Source: Clostridiales bacterium (lineage in GTDB: Bacteria; Bacillota; Clostridia; Oscillospirales; Oscillospiraceae). Taken from it: 64,000 nt of DNA. A model generated the notes under the pieces. That model was not told the origin of the DNA. It saw only the letters and a list, made by a program, of their open reading frames with translations, and did not search any database. This document shows, one piece after another, positions 55,434 through 62,995 of the stretch (positions are counted from its first letter, which is position 1; each line of letters opens with the position of its first letter). The stretch is from assembly GCA_022785125.1 (NCBI GenBank), contig JALFRA010000007.1, positions 1 to 64,000 of the forward strand, written 5' to 3'. A program made the translations under genes and the position numbers.

Positions 55434-56231
55434 GTGGAACGATTGACCGGAAAAAAGGCCCCGTGGTTTACGATGGAGGCGCTGGCGGCGGATGGTGAGC
55501 ATTTTACACGCGTCAGTCTTTCGGACTACGAGGGAAAATGGCTGGTGCTCTTTTTTTACCCGATGGACTTTACCTTTGTTTGTCCCACAGAGCTGACCGC
55601 CTTTTCCGACTGCCGGGAGGAGTTTAAACAGGCGGGGGCTGAGCTTTTGAGTGTCAGCACCGACAGTGTGTATACTCATCTGGCATGGCAGCGCAACGGA
55701 CTGGGCAAGCTGGGATACCCCATGGCGGCCGACCAGACCCTGCGGGTGTGCGACAGCTATGGTGTGCTGCTGGAGGAGGAGGGAGTGGCCCTGCGCGGGC
55801 TTTTTCTCATTGACCCTGAGCAAAATGTACGCTATAGTGTGATTCATGACAATAATATCGGGCGCAATCCCCAGGAGGTGCTGCGAGTGCTGGCGGCGCT
55901 TCAGACTGGCGGGCTGTGCGCGGCTGGCTGGAAGGCCGGTGAGGACAATCTCCGGCCTGACGCTCCGCAGCAGACGCCGTCTGCCAAGGCATCCGGAGAG
56001 GCGGAAGTGCGGATTTATACCATGCCTGGGTGCAGCTATTGCCGCAGTGTCAAGGAATTTTTTCGTGACACGGGCGTGGAGTATCAGGAATTTAATCTGG
56101 AAACGGATCAAGCGGGGCAGGCCTTCATGAAAGACAGGGGTTATACCGCCTTGCCGGTGACCGTGATCAACGGCGAGGAGATCGTGGGCTATGATATGCC
56201 CCGCATCAAGGCGGCTCTGGGACTGCGTTGA
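55434..56231 (+). CDS. Peroxiredoxin-glutaredoxin fusion
   Basis: About 265 aa. Residues 1-165 are an AhpC-type 2-Cys peroxiredoxin with peroxidatic Cys in DFTFVCPTEL and a resolving Cys in GLCAAGWKAGE. A linker leads to a glutaredoxin domain (about 190-265) with active site MPGCSYCRS and the cis-Pro in TALPVTV. The GTG at 55434 is chosen: AGGAAG is 8 nt upstream and ERLTGKKAPWF then starts the protein as in other peroxiredoxins. The longer frame from 55326 would cross the hairpin. It probably removes peroxides near oxygen-sensitive enzymes. Confidence 0.85.
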   Translation: MERLTGKKAPWFTMEALAADGEHFTRVSLSDYEGKWLVLFFYPMDFTFVCPTELTAFSDCREEFKQAGAELLSVSTDSVYTHLAWQRNGLGKLGYPMAADQTLRVCDSYGVLLEEEGVALRGLFLIDPEQNVRYSVIHDNNIGRNPQEVLRVLAALQTGGLCAAGWKAGEDNLRPDAPQQTPSAKASGEAEVRIYTMPGCSYCRSVKEFFRDTGVEYQEFNLETDQAGQAFMKDRGYTALPVTVINGEEIVGYDMPRIKAALGLR

Positions 56232-56250
56232 TAAAACGAGGTGACAAAGA

Positions 56251-56631
56251 ATGGATTTGTTGGATTTTGGACGGGTGCAGGAAGGCAAAATGCGCATCGT
56301 GCAGGAGATGGTACCGGGCAAGCAGGTGACCCTGGCCCATATCATTGCCAGTCCTGATGAGATCATTTATCAGAAGCTGGGCCTGAATCCCAATGTGGAC
56401 TATCAACAGGCTGCCATTGGTATTCTCAGCATGACCCCGTCGGAGATCTCTGTGATTGCGGGAGATATCGCCACCAAAAGTTCCAAAGTGGAAATGGGAT
56501 TTATTGACCGGTTCAGCGGTACGCTGATCTTTACCGGCCGCATTTCCAATGTACAGACGGCCATTTCCGCCATTGTGACCTACTTGAAGAATCATTTGGG
56601 CTTTACGATTTGTGAGATTACAAGAACGTGA
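56251..56631 (+). CDS. pduU: Circularly permuted BMC shell protein (PduU/EutS family)
   Basis: 126 aa. The N-terminal part (MRIVQEMVPGKQVTLAHIIA, LGIL-like AAIGILSMTPSEISVIAGDIATK) is typical of PduU/EutS, which form hexamers with a plugged pore. Slightly longer than Salmonella PduU. Its stop overlaps the GTG start of pduV. Confidence 0.93.
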   Translation: MDLLDFGRVQEGKMRIVQEMVPGKQVTLAHIIASPDEIIYQKLGLNPNVDYQQAAIGILSMTPSEISVIAGDIATKSSKVEMGFIDRFSGTLIFTGRISNVQTAISAIVTYLKNHLGFTICEITRT

Positions 56632-57134
56632 AAAAGATTATTTTGATGGGCCGCAGTGAGTGCGGTAAGACAACGCTGACCCAGGCGCTTAAGGGAGATG
56701 TGATCCACTATCACAAGACCCAGTACATCAACCACTATGACGTGGTCATTGACACGCCCGGAGAGTATGCGGAAAACGCCGCGTTGGCAAAAGCGCTTGC
56801 GCTTTATACCTATGAGGCGGATGTGGTGGGGCTGCTGCTCAGCGCCACTGAGCCGTATTCCCTTTATCCTCCCTGTGTAACGGCCTGCTGCAACCGGCCG
56901 GTGATCGGCATTGTGACCCAGATCGACCACGAGGGAGGGAATCCGGATCGGGCCCATAACTGGCTGGCACTGGCAGGATGCGATCCGATTTTCCGGGTGA
57001 GTTCCTATACAGGGGAGGGGATCTGGCAGATCCTCAACTATCTCCGGGAGCCCGGTGATGTGCTGCCCTGGGAAACGGCAGAAGAGGCGGAGCGGCCCCG
57101 TACGGTGCTGTCCAACAAATACGGAGCCCTTTGA
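56628..57134 (+). CDS. pduV: EutP/PduV family small GTPase-like protein
   Basis: A 168-aa P-loop protein with Walker A GRSECGKTTL (residues 8-17) and G3-like DTPGEY. The NKxD-like box is TQIDH. PduV sits on the outside of the shell in Salmonella and is linked to its movement. GTG start at 56628 in a GTGA overlap with pduU. Confidence 0.9.
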   Translation: MKKIILMGRSECGKTTLTQALKGDVIHYHKTQYINHYDVVIDTPGEYAENAALAKALALYTYEADVVGLLLSATEPYSLYPPCVTACCNRPVIGIVTQIDHEGGNPDRAHNWLALAGCDPIFRVSSYTGEGIWQILNYLREPGDVLPWETAEEAERPRTVLSNKYGAL

Positions 57135-57151
57135 GATGAGGTGGAGACCCC

Positions 57152-58075
57152 GTGGATACCAATACATTTCTCCTGGCAATGAGCCGGGGACGATGCAGCC
57201 CATCCGGGGACATGGCTGAGAGTAAGTACTGTGTCTTTACGGCCCCGCTGGAGCTGCAGGTGACCCGGGACAGGATGTATTTGGAAGGCGATGACCTAGT
57301 GTTGGAGTTGCTTTACGGTTTGTACGGCGAACCAGGCGCGCTCCGGCTGCGGCAGGTGGACACCAATGTGATTCTGGAGGAGTCCACTGCTGGTTCGTTT
57401 GCGGCTTTCCTGGCGGACAAGCAGGTCAAGTATATCGGTCAGCTGATTATGTATGCCCTGCAATTCAAAATACGGGATCTGTCGGCCTATGTGGCCGGGT
57501 GTGCAGACGCCATGAAGGAACTGGAGGACACCCTGGACAACCGTATGGATAACAGCGGCACCTATCAGCTGCTGGATTTTCGCCGCAGTTATACCCAGTG
57601 CGGCAATATGGTGATCGGGGTTAAGGAGATCCTGACACATATTGATAAAGGCTATTATCCCATGCAGATGCAGAACAGCTATGTGCTTCAGGGTCAGGTG
57701 ATGCTGGAGTTCCGTTTTCTGGAAGAGCGGTACGAACTGACCAAAAATACGGTGATCAAGGATTTTGACACCTATACATCCATCGTCAACAACAATATCA
57801 ACCGAAGCGCCAGGCTGCTCAGCCTGATTTCTCTGGCGGGCGTCACCCTGAATTTTATGTTTGGGAGTCTGCTGGCGGTCAACCCCGTTCTTGGTGTGAT
57901 AGGCGGGCTGGCCATTGGCGGTTTGTCGGTCGGGGCCGGTATGATGTATCGTACCAACAAGCGAATAGAGAAGCCTCTGGAGCCTGGAAAACGGCTGGGC
58001 GCAGGCTTTCACCGGAAAAAATTGACCGCAGAGGAACGGATAGAAACCATGGAAGTGCAGAAAAAAGAAGAGTGA
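57152..58075 (+). CDS. Membrane protein with a CorA-like outline, unknown
   Basis: 307 aa, starting with GTG after AGGTGGAG. A soluble N-terminal domain (to about 105), helical segments (about 110-210, with KELEDTLDNRM and GVKEILTHIDKG), and two hydrophobic helices near the C-terminus (about 225-270), then a basic tail. This is the outline of CorA-type transporters, but the GMN signature is missing (FMFGSL in that region). It is the last gene of the main operon. It could tether the compartment to the membrane or transport an ion such as Co2+; neither is shown. Confidence 0.7.
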   Translation: MDTNTFLLAMSRGRCSPSGDMAESKYCVFTAPLELQVTRDRMYLEGDDLVLELLYGLYGEPGALRLRQVDTNVILEESTAGSFAAFLADKQVKYIGQLIMYALQFKIRDLSAYVAGCADAMKELEDTLDNRMDNSGTYQLLDFRRSYTQCGNMVIGVKEILTHIDKGYYPMQMQNSYVLQGQVMLEFRFLEERYELTKNTVIKDFDTYTSIVNNNINRSARLLSLISLAGVTLNFMFGSLLAVNPVLGVIGGLAIGGLSVGAGMMYRTNKRIEKPLEPGKRLGAGFHRKKLTAEERIETMEVQKKEE

Positions 58076-58087
58076 ACAAGAAGAAGG

Positions 58088-58121
58088 GATACCGCCGCAG
58101 CGTTCTGCGGCGGTGTCTTTG
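58088..58121 (+). terminator. Terminator of the main pdu operon
   Basis: 13-bp stem (58088-58100/58105-58117, one G-T), loop CGTT, then TTTGTT. It ends an 18-kb operon from 39975. Confidence 0.8.
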
Positions 58122-58164
58122 TTGCATTGGTGTATCAAAAGATTTTGAATGGGGTGGGAGATAT

Positions 58165-59523
58165 ATGGACAGATTTTTTTCAATCTCAGCCAAGGGCAGT
58201 ACGGTCAAGCGGGAGATCATAGGCGGCATCACTACTTTTTTTGCCATGGCCTACATTATCTTCGTCAATCCCAATACTCTGTGTGCTGAGGTGGGCAGCG
58301 GCAGCGGGGCCTTTTTCCCCGCCATGCCGGAAGAACTGTGGGGGCCGGTACTGGTGGCCACCTGTGTGTCGGCTGCCATTGGCTGTTTTCTCACAGGGCT
58401 GATGGCCAATGTGCCCTTTGCTCAGGCGCCGGGAATGGGCCTGAACGCATTTTTTACCTATACGGTCTGTTTGAGCATGGGTTATACCTGGCAGGAAGGC
58501 CTGGCCATCGTACTGCTGAGCGGACTGCTTTTCCTGGCCATCACAGTTTCCCCTTTGAGAAAAAAGCTGATCTGCTCCATCCCGGACTTTCTTAAGCACG
58601 CCATCTCAGCCGGCATCGGCCTGTTTATTGCTTTTATTGGCCTGCTGAACGTAGGGCTGATCTCCATCAGCGGCGCGGTGCCCGCTTTGCAGCTGTCCAT
58701 GGTGGTGGACGGGCAGCGTGTGTGGAACGCGCAGGGTCTGCTCACTCTGGTGGGGCTGCTGCTCACCGCGATTCTGATGGCCTTCCGGGTCAAGGGCGCG
58801 GTGGTGATCGGCATTCTGGTGACCACCCTGCTGGGAATTCCCGCGGGAGTGACCAATATCCCTGAGACGGTGACCATGGAACATATCAGCCTGGCGCCCG
58901 TGTTTCTTCAGCTGGATCTTGGCGGCGTATTTTCCAAAGGTCTGCTGCCCCTGCTGACGGCAGTGATCAGCTTTGCGATCGTGGATTGTTTTGATACTTT
59001 GGGCGCACTGGTGGGTCTGTCGGCCAGTGCGGGACTGGAGGACCGGGACGGCAGAGGGGATCGGGCTTTGATTGCTGATGCCGCGGCGACCTGCTGCGGC
59101 GCCCTGATCGGAACCTCCACCGTTACTACGTTTGCGGAGTCTTCCACAGGCATTGCCGAAGGAGCCCGAACCGGTCTGAGCTCCATTGTGGTGGGCCTGC
59201 TGTTTCTGGTCTCAGTGTTTCTGGCTCCGGTGGCGGGGATCATCCCTGCTGCAGCCACTGCTCCTGCGCTCATTATTGTGGGTGTGCTCACCATGCGCAG
59301 CGTCGTGGCCATTCCCTGGGACGATATGGAGTGTGCTGTACCTGCCTTTTTGACCATCGGAGTGATGCCTTTTGCCTACTCCATCTCTGATGGTATTGCC
59401 TTTGGATTTATCAGTTTCTGTCTGATCAAGCTGGTTCGGGGCAAAGGCAGACAGGTACCGGTCCTTGCATATGTTATTTCCCTGCTCTTTATCCTAAAGT
59501 ACCTGCTGGGTAATATGGTTTGA
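58165..59523 (+). CDS. AzgA/PbuG-type purine permease
   Basis: A 452-aa, about 12-helix nucleobase transporter of the AzgA-like NCS2 subfamily (TVKREIIGGITTFFAMAYIIFVNP at the N-terminus; AQAPGMGLNAFFTYTV; FVDCFDTLG-like IVDCFDTLGALVG; GTSTVTTFAESSTGIAEGARTG). It imports adenine, guanine or hypoxanthine with protons. The start at 58165 has GGGTGGGAG; the longer frame would include the pdu terminator. A direct link to propanediol use is not obvious, except that adenosylcobalamin synthesis uses ATP. Confidence 0.9.
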   Translation: MDRFFSISAKGSTVKREIIGGITTFFAMAYIIFVNPNTLCAEVGSGSGAFFPAMPEELWGPVLVATCVSAAIGCFLTGLMANVPFAQAPGMGLNAFFTYTVCLSMGYTWQEGLAIVLLSGLLFLAITVSPLRKKLICSIPDFLKHAISAGIGLFIAFIGLLNVGLISISGAVPALQLSMVVDGQRVWNAQGLLTLVGLLLTAILMAFRVKGAVVIGILVTTLLGIPAGVTNIPETVTMEHISLAPVFLQLDLGGVFSKGLLPLLTAVISFAIVDCFDTLGALVGLSASAGLEDRDGRGDRALIADAAATCCGALIGTSTVTTFAESSTGIAEGARTGLSSIVVGLLFLVSVFLAPVAGIIPAAATAPALIIVGVLTMRSVVAIPWDDMECAVPAFLTIGVMPFAYSISDGIAFGFISFCLIKLVRGKGRQVPVLAYVISLLFILKYLLGNMV

Positions 59524-59709
59524 TCCTCAGCCCTCTGGGCCATCTGGTCTGTGAGAAGATCAGGGGTAAACAGCGTCGTTAAGTTCCATATTTTGTTCAT
59601 CTGGTGCCTTTTATTGATAAGACCTTGTTTTAAGAAATCGGTTGTGATAGCGTATAGCTGGATTTAGGAAGACACGCGTCAGGCGTGGTATCAGAAAGGG
59701 GATCATGGT

Positions 59710-60858
59710 ATGGCGACCCGCATTGTCCTGAATACGATTTCTTATCATGGAAAGGGTGCGATCGAAAATATCGTGCCTGAGCTCACTTCCCGTGGTTATC
59801 AAAAAGCTTTGGTGTGTACAGATCCGGATCTGGTCCGTTTTGGCGTGGTGGCCAAGGTGACCGATCTGTTGGATAAGGTTGCCTTTGCCTATGAGGTGTA
59901 TACCGACATCAAAGCAAACCCCACCATTGAGAATGTGCAGAGCGGGGTGGCTGCTTTCCGGGCCTCCGGCGCCGACTGCATCGTGGCCATTGGCGGAGGC
60001 TCCGCTATGGATACTGCCAAGGCGGTGGGCATCATTGTCAACAACCCGGAGTTTGCCGATGTGCGCTCCCTGGAGGGTGTGGCTCCCACCAGGAAGCACG
60101 CGGTCTTTACCATCGCTGTCCCCACTACCGCCGGCACTGCCGCTGAGGTGACCATCAACTATGTCATCACTGATGTGGAGAAGAAGCGTAAGTTTGTGTG
60201 TGTGGACGCCAATGACATCCCCGAGGTGGCTGTGGTGGACCCAGACATGATGTGTTCTATGCCCAAAGGTCTGACCGCTGCCACCGGTATGGACGCCCTG
60301 ACCCACGCCATCGAAGGTTACATTACCAAGGGTGCCTGCACCATCTCTGATATGTTCCATCTGGAGGCCATCCGGCTCATCTCCCAGAGTTTGCGCGGAG
60401 CCGTTGAGAACACCCCTGAGGGACGAGAAGGCATGGCGCTGGGCCAGTACATCGCTGGCATGGGCTTTTCCAACGTAGGTCTGGGCATTGTCCACTCCAT
60501 GGCCCATGGCCTGTCCGCCCTGTATGATACTCCTCACGGCGTAGCCTGTGCCATCCTGCTGCCTACTGGCCTGGAGTATAATGCAGATTACTCTGGTGAG
60601 CGTTACCGGGCTATCGGCAAAGCCATGGGTGTGAGCGGCATCGATGAGATGCCTCTGGAGGAGGCACGCAAAGCTGCCATTGCCGCTGTCAAGCAGCTCT
60701 CCACCGATGTGGGCATCCCCGCCAATCTGAAGGGCATCCTCAAGGAGGAGGATGTACATTTCCTGGCGGAGTCCGCCTTTGCGGATGCCTGTTGTCCCGG
60801 AAATCCCAGAGATACCAGCGTGGAGGAGATCGAGGCTCTTTACAGAAGCCTGATGTAA
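59710..60858 (+). CDS. fucO: Lactaldehyde reductase (1,2-propanediol oxidoreductase)
   Basis: A 382-aa iron-containing dehydrogenase that reduces L-lactaldehyde to 1,2-propanediol. It matches FucO closely along its length (GVVAKVTD, NNPEFADVRSLEGV, PTTAGTAAEVTINYVITD, KFVCVDANDIPEVA, ALTHAIEGYITKGA). Iron ligands lie in MDALTHAIEGY and HSMAHGLSALYDTPHG. It would feed the pdu pathway with the diol formed from fucose or rhamnose. It stands alone, with AAAGGGG 9 nt before the ATG. No fucose or rhamnose aldolase gene is in the window. Confidence 0.92.
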   Translation: MATRIVLNTISYHGKGAIENIVPELTSRGYQKALVCTDPDLVRFGVVAKVTDLLDKVAFAYEVYTDIKANPTIENVQSGVAAFRASGADCIVAIGGGSAMDTAKAVGIIVNNPEFADVRSLEGVAPTRKHAVFTIAVPTTAGTAAEVTINYVITDVEKKRKFVCVDANDIPEVAVVDPDMMCSMPKGLTAATGMDALTHAIEGYITKGACTISDMFHLEAIRLISQSLRGAVENTPEGREGMALGQYIAGMGFSNVGLGIVHSMAHGLSALYDTPHGVACAILLPTGLEYNADYSGERYRAIGKAMGVSGIDEMPLEEARKAAIAAVKQLSTDVGIPANLKGILKEEDVHFLAESAFADACCPGNPRDTSVEEIEALYRSLM

Positions 60859-60952
60859 ACTTTACGGATATCTGTTATGAAGAACGCAATGGTATGGTTT
60901 TAAAGCCGGTCAAGCAGGAGCGGCGCCAGGGCTGTTGCGTTTCCAACCAAAG

Positions 60953-60988
60953 ACCGCCGCCTCAGTGCACAGGCATTGAGGCGGCGGT
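60953..60988 (+). terminator. Hairpin downstream of fucO
   Basis: A 16-bp stem (60953-60968/60973-60988, one G-T) with loop ACAG, followed by a weak T-tract (TAATCTATAT). It lies in about 300 bp without a gene (60859-61155), where nothing else is evident apart from a possible promoter. Confidence 0.65.
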
Positions 60989-61106
60989 TAATCTATATAC
61001 AGAAACGTTTACCAAGCGAGGATCCAAGGGGAAGGGATACTATTCATTCTTCCACGGATAAGCTGAAGCATATGCTCAAGACTATGCCACGGGGCTCCGC
61101 AGTCCA

Positions 61107-61135
61107 TCATAGTATGGCCTTGTTTTGCATAACCT
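61107..61135 (+). promoter_or_regulatory. Candidate sigma-E promoter of the recombinase operon
   Basis: TCATAGT (61107-61113) agrees at 6 of 7 positions with the sigma-E -35 consensus KMATATT. After 14 bp, CATAACCT (61128-61135) agrees at 6 of 8 with CATACANT. The leader would be very short. Called because mother-cell control of excision is expected. Confidence 0.3.
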
Positions 61136-61155
61136 GCCGAGAAGGGGGTTTGACC

Positions 61156-61344
61156 ATGAATGAGATTGACCGTGAGATCGGGCTAGTCCTTTTGAAGCGA
61201 CTGTGGCAACGGGATTTCATATCAGAGGAACTGTATTATTCCGCCTGCCGTTCCCGTGTTCTTGACAGGAAGTATTTTTCTGGTCATTTTGAAGAGAAAA
61301 TTTTACAAGAACAGAGGGAGGACTGGCGGTATGATGCCCATTAG
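61156..61344 (+). CDS. Small SHOCT-like protein upstream of the recombinase
   Basis: 62 aa. Residues 4-36 (DREIGLVLLKRLWQRDFISEELYYSACRSRV) have the two-helix LxxLxxxGxIxxExY outline of SHOCT domains; the tail is charged. GAAGGGGGT lies 6 nt before the ATG. It overlaps the recombinase start by 14 bp, so the two are translated together. Small proteins of this type often precede serine recombinase genes in clostridia. It may be a directionality or accessory factor; this is unproven. Confidence 0.7.
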   Translation: MNEIDREIGLVLLKRLWQRDFISEELYYSACRSRVLDRKYFSGHFEEKILQEQREDWRYDAH

Positions 61345-62995
61345 AAGGCTGAGGGAACAGCTGCGGAGGGGAAAGTCCATCTATGACCTTTCGCTGAGGG
61401 TTACATATTATGCCCGCGTATCCACGGAGAAAGTGGAGCAGCAGGGAAGTTTGGAGAACCAGGTCCAGTACTACACGGAATTCATCCAGAAAAATCCCAA
61501 CTGGACCTTGGTACAGGGGTATGTGGATGAGGGAATCTCAGGGACCAGTACCTATAAGCGGGAGAGCTTTTTGCGCATGGTCGACGACGCTCACCGGGGC
61601 CTCTTTGACTTCATCATCACCAAAGAGATCTCTCGTTTTTCCAGAAGCACGCTGGACAGTATCCAGTACACACAGGAGCTGCTGGACGCCAATGTGGGCG
61701 TTCTCTTTCAAAACGATAACATCAATACCCTGGACACCGACAGCGAGTTTCGTTTGGTGGTGATGGCTGGAGTGGCTCAGGATGAAGTGCGAAAGCTGTC
61801 TGAGCGCCTGAAATTCGGGTTCCGGCAGTCCATCAAGAATGGCCATGTGCTGGGCAACAATCGCCTGTGGGGGTACGATAAGAAAAACTGTAAGTTGACC
61901 ATCATCCCGGAGCAGGCTGAGGCGGTACGGCTCATTTTTGAACTTTACGCCACCGGGAAGTATGGAATCCGAAAGATTTCCCAGGAGTTGACCAGGCGAG
62001 GACACACCAGCCTGCTGGGCAATGCGTTCAACCAGCTGACCATCAAGCACATTCTGACCAACCCAAAGTACAAAGGGTGGTACTGCGGCAACAAGACTCA
62101 GTCGCTGGACTACCGCACCAAAAGGAAGGCCTTTTTGGACGAAAGCGAATGGGTTATGTACCCAGATCCCAACATCCCGGCCATTGTCTCGGAAGAGTTG
62201 TGGGATCAGGCAAATGCCATCTTCAAGCAGCGAAGCCGCGAGGTTCGTACAAAATCTACCAGCTATCACAACCGTTATCCATACAGCGGGAAAATTATCT
62301 GCGGCAGACACGGCACCAGCTTCCATCGTCAGTCCTTTCAGACACAGAAAGGAGAGACGGAGTTCTGGCGCTGCAAGACCTACCGCCAGAAAGGAAAGGA
62401 GGGGTGCGACCTGCCGGGCATCCGTACCCATGAAGTAGATCTGGTCTTGGCCGACCTGTTTGAGAAGGTCGTTACAGAGAAAAAACAGATCATACGGTTG
62501 GTACTGGACAGCATTGGGGAAACCTCCTGCGACATAGATTACTTTGCTCAGATCGGGCGGATCGATGTACAGATCAGTCAGATCGAGGAGAAGAAAGATA
62601 AGCTGCTGGAGCTGAGCATGGCGGACGCCATTACCATCCAGGAGTTTAAGGAACGAAACGGACGCTTCAATCGTCAAATTTCTGCTCTGCAGGAACAGAG
62701 AATGTCTCTGTGTCAACAAGAACAAAGGAAAAAAAGTACGGAGGTCGACCCAAAACTCCTGGAAGAAGCCCTGTGGGAGGAATTGAACTTCACAAACGGG
62801 ATCCACTCCGAAGTAGTGGCAGCCATACTGGATCACATTGTGGTACTGGAGCAAAGCGACGATAAGCAACTTTATTTAGAGATCTATCTCCGGCTGGGGC
62901 AGCAGGCTTCAGCCCATTTTCAGCGGGGCGGATCAGTCTCTTGCAATAATCCTTTAAGAAGTACTATACCCCCAACGGGGACCAGGACGACCTGA
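61331..62995 (+). CDS. spoIVCA: Large serine recombinase of the sigK-intervening element
   Basis: 554 aa. The resolvase domain (about 20-160) carries the nucleophile Ser in YYARVSTEK and Arg residues in SRFSRST; the recombinase domain follows (GKYGIRKISQELTRRG), then a zinc-ribbon-like part (IICGRHG, WRCKTYRQKGKEGC) and a coiled coil (about 400-470). The start at 61331 has GAGGGAG 10 nt upstream. Its 3' end runs 34 bp past the attachment core into the second part of sigK, so excision changes its last residues. Expected to excise the element in the mother cell. Confidence 0.9.
   Translation: MMPIRRLREQLRRGKSIYDLSLRVTYYARVSTEKVEQQGSLENQVQYYTEFIQKNPNWTLVQGYVDEGISGTSTYKRESFLRMVDDAHRGLFDFIITKEISRFSRSTLDSIQYTQELLDANVGVLFQNDNINTLDTDSEFRLVVMAGVAQDEVRKLSERLKFGFRQSIKNGHVLGNNRLWGYDKKNCKLTIIPEQAEAVRLIFELYATGKYGIRKISQELTRRGHTSLLGNAFNQLTIKHILTNPKYKGWYCGNKTQSLDYRTKRKAFLDESEWVMYPDPNIPAIVSEELWDQANAIFKQRSREVRTKSTSYHNRYPYSGKIICGRHGTSFHRQSFQTQKGETEFWRCKTYRQKGKEGCDLPGIRTHEVDLVLADLFEKVVTEKKQIIRLVLDSIGETSCDIDYFAQIGRIDVQISQIEEKKDKLLELSMADAITIQEFKERNGRFNRQISALQEQRMSLCQQEQRKKSTEVDPKLLEEALWEELNFTNGIHSEVVAAILDHIVVLEQSDDKQLYLEIYLRLGQQASAHFQRGGSVSCNNPLRSTIPPTGTRTT
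62954..62961 (+). repeat. Right attachment core of the sigK-intervening element
   Basis: TTAAGAAG, identical to 35791-35798. The flanks differ apart from these 8 bp (and the shifted AAGAAGTA match). Confidence 0.8.

Larger units (their letters stand above)
35799..62961. mobile_element. 27-kb sigK-intervening (skin-type) element carrying a pdu microcompartment system
   Basis: The 27,163 bp between the two attachment cores separates the halves of sigK. It holds 27 or so genes: propanediol sensing and degradation, a purine permease, fucO, a SHOCT-like protein and, at the right end, a large serine recombinase of the SpoIVCA type. No phage structural, replication or conjugation gene is present. 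Precise excision restores the sigK frame. Known skin elements are excised in the mother cell during sporulation and retained in the spore chromosome; that behaviour is inferred here. The metabolic cargo is the unusual part. Confidence 0.9.

Noticed and set aside
35799..62961. Prophage or conjugative element
   Set aside because: No capsid, tail, terminase, replication, relaxase or type IV secretion gene is present; only the recombinase and its small neighbour are mobility genes.
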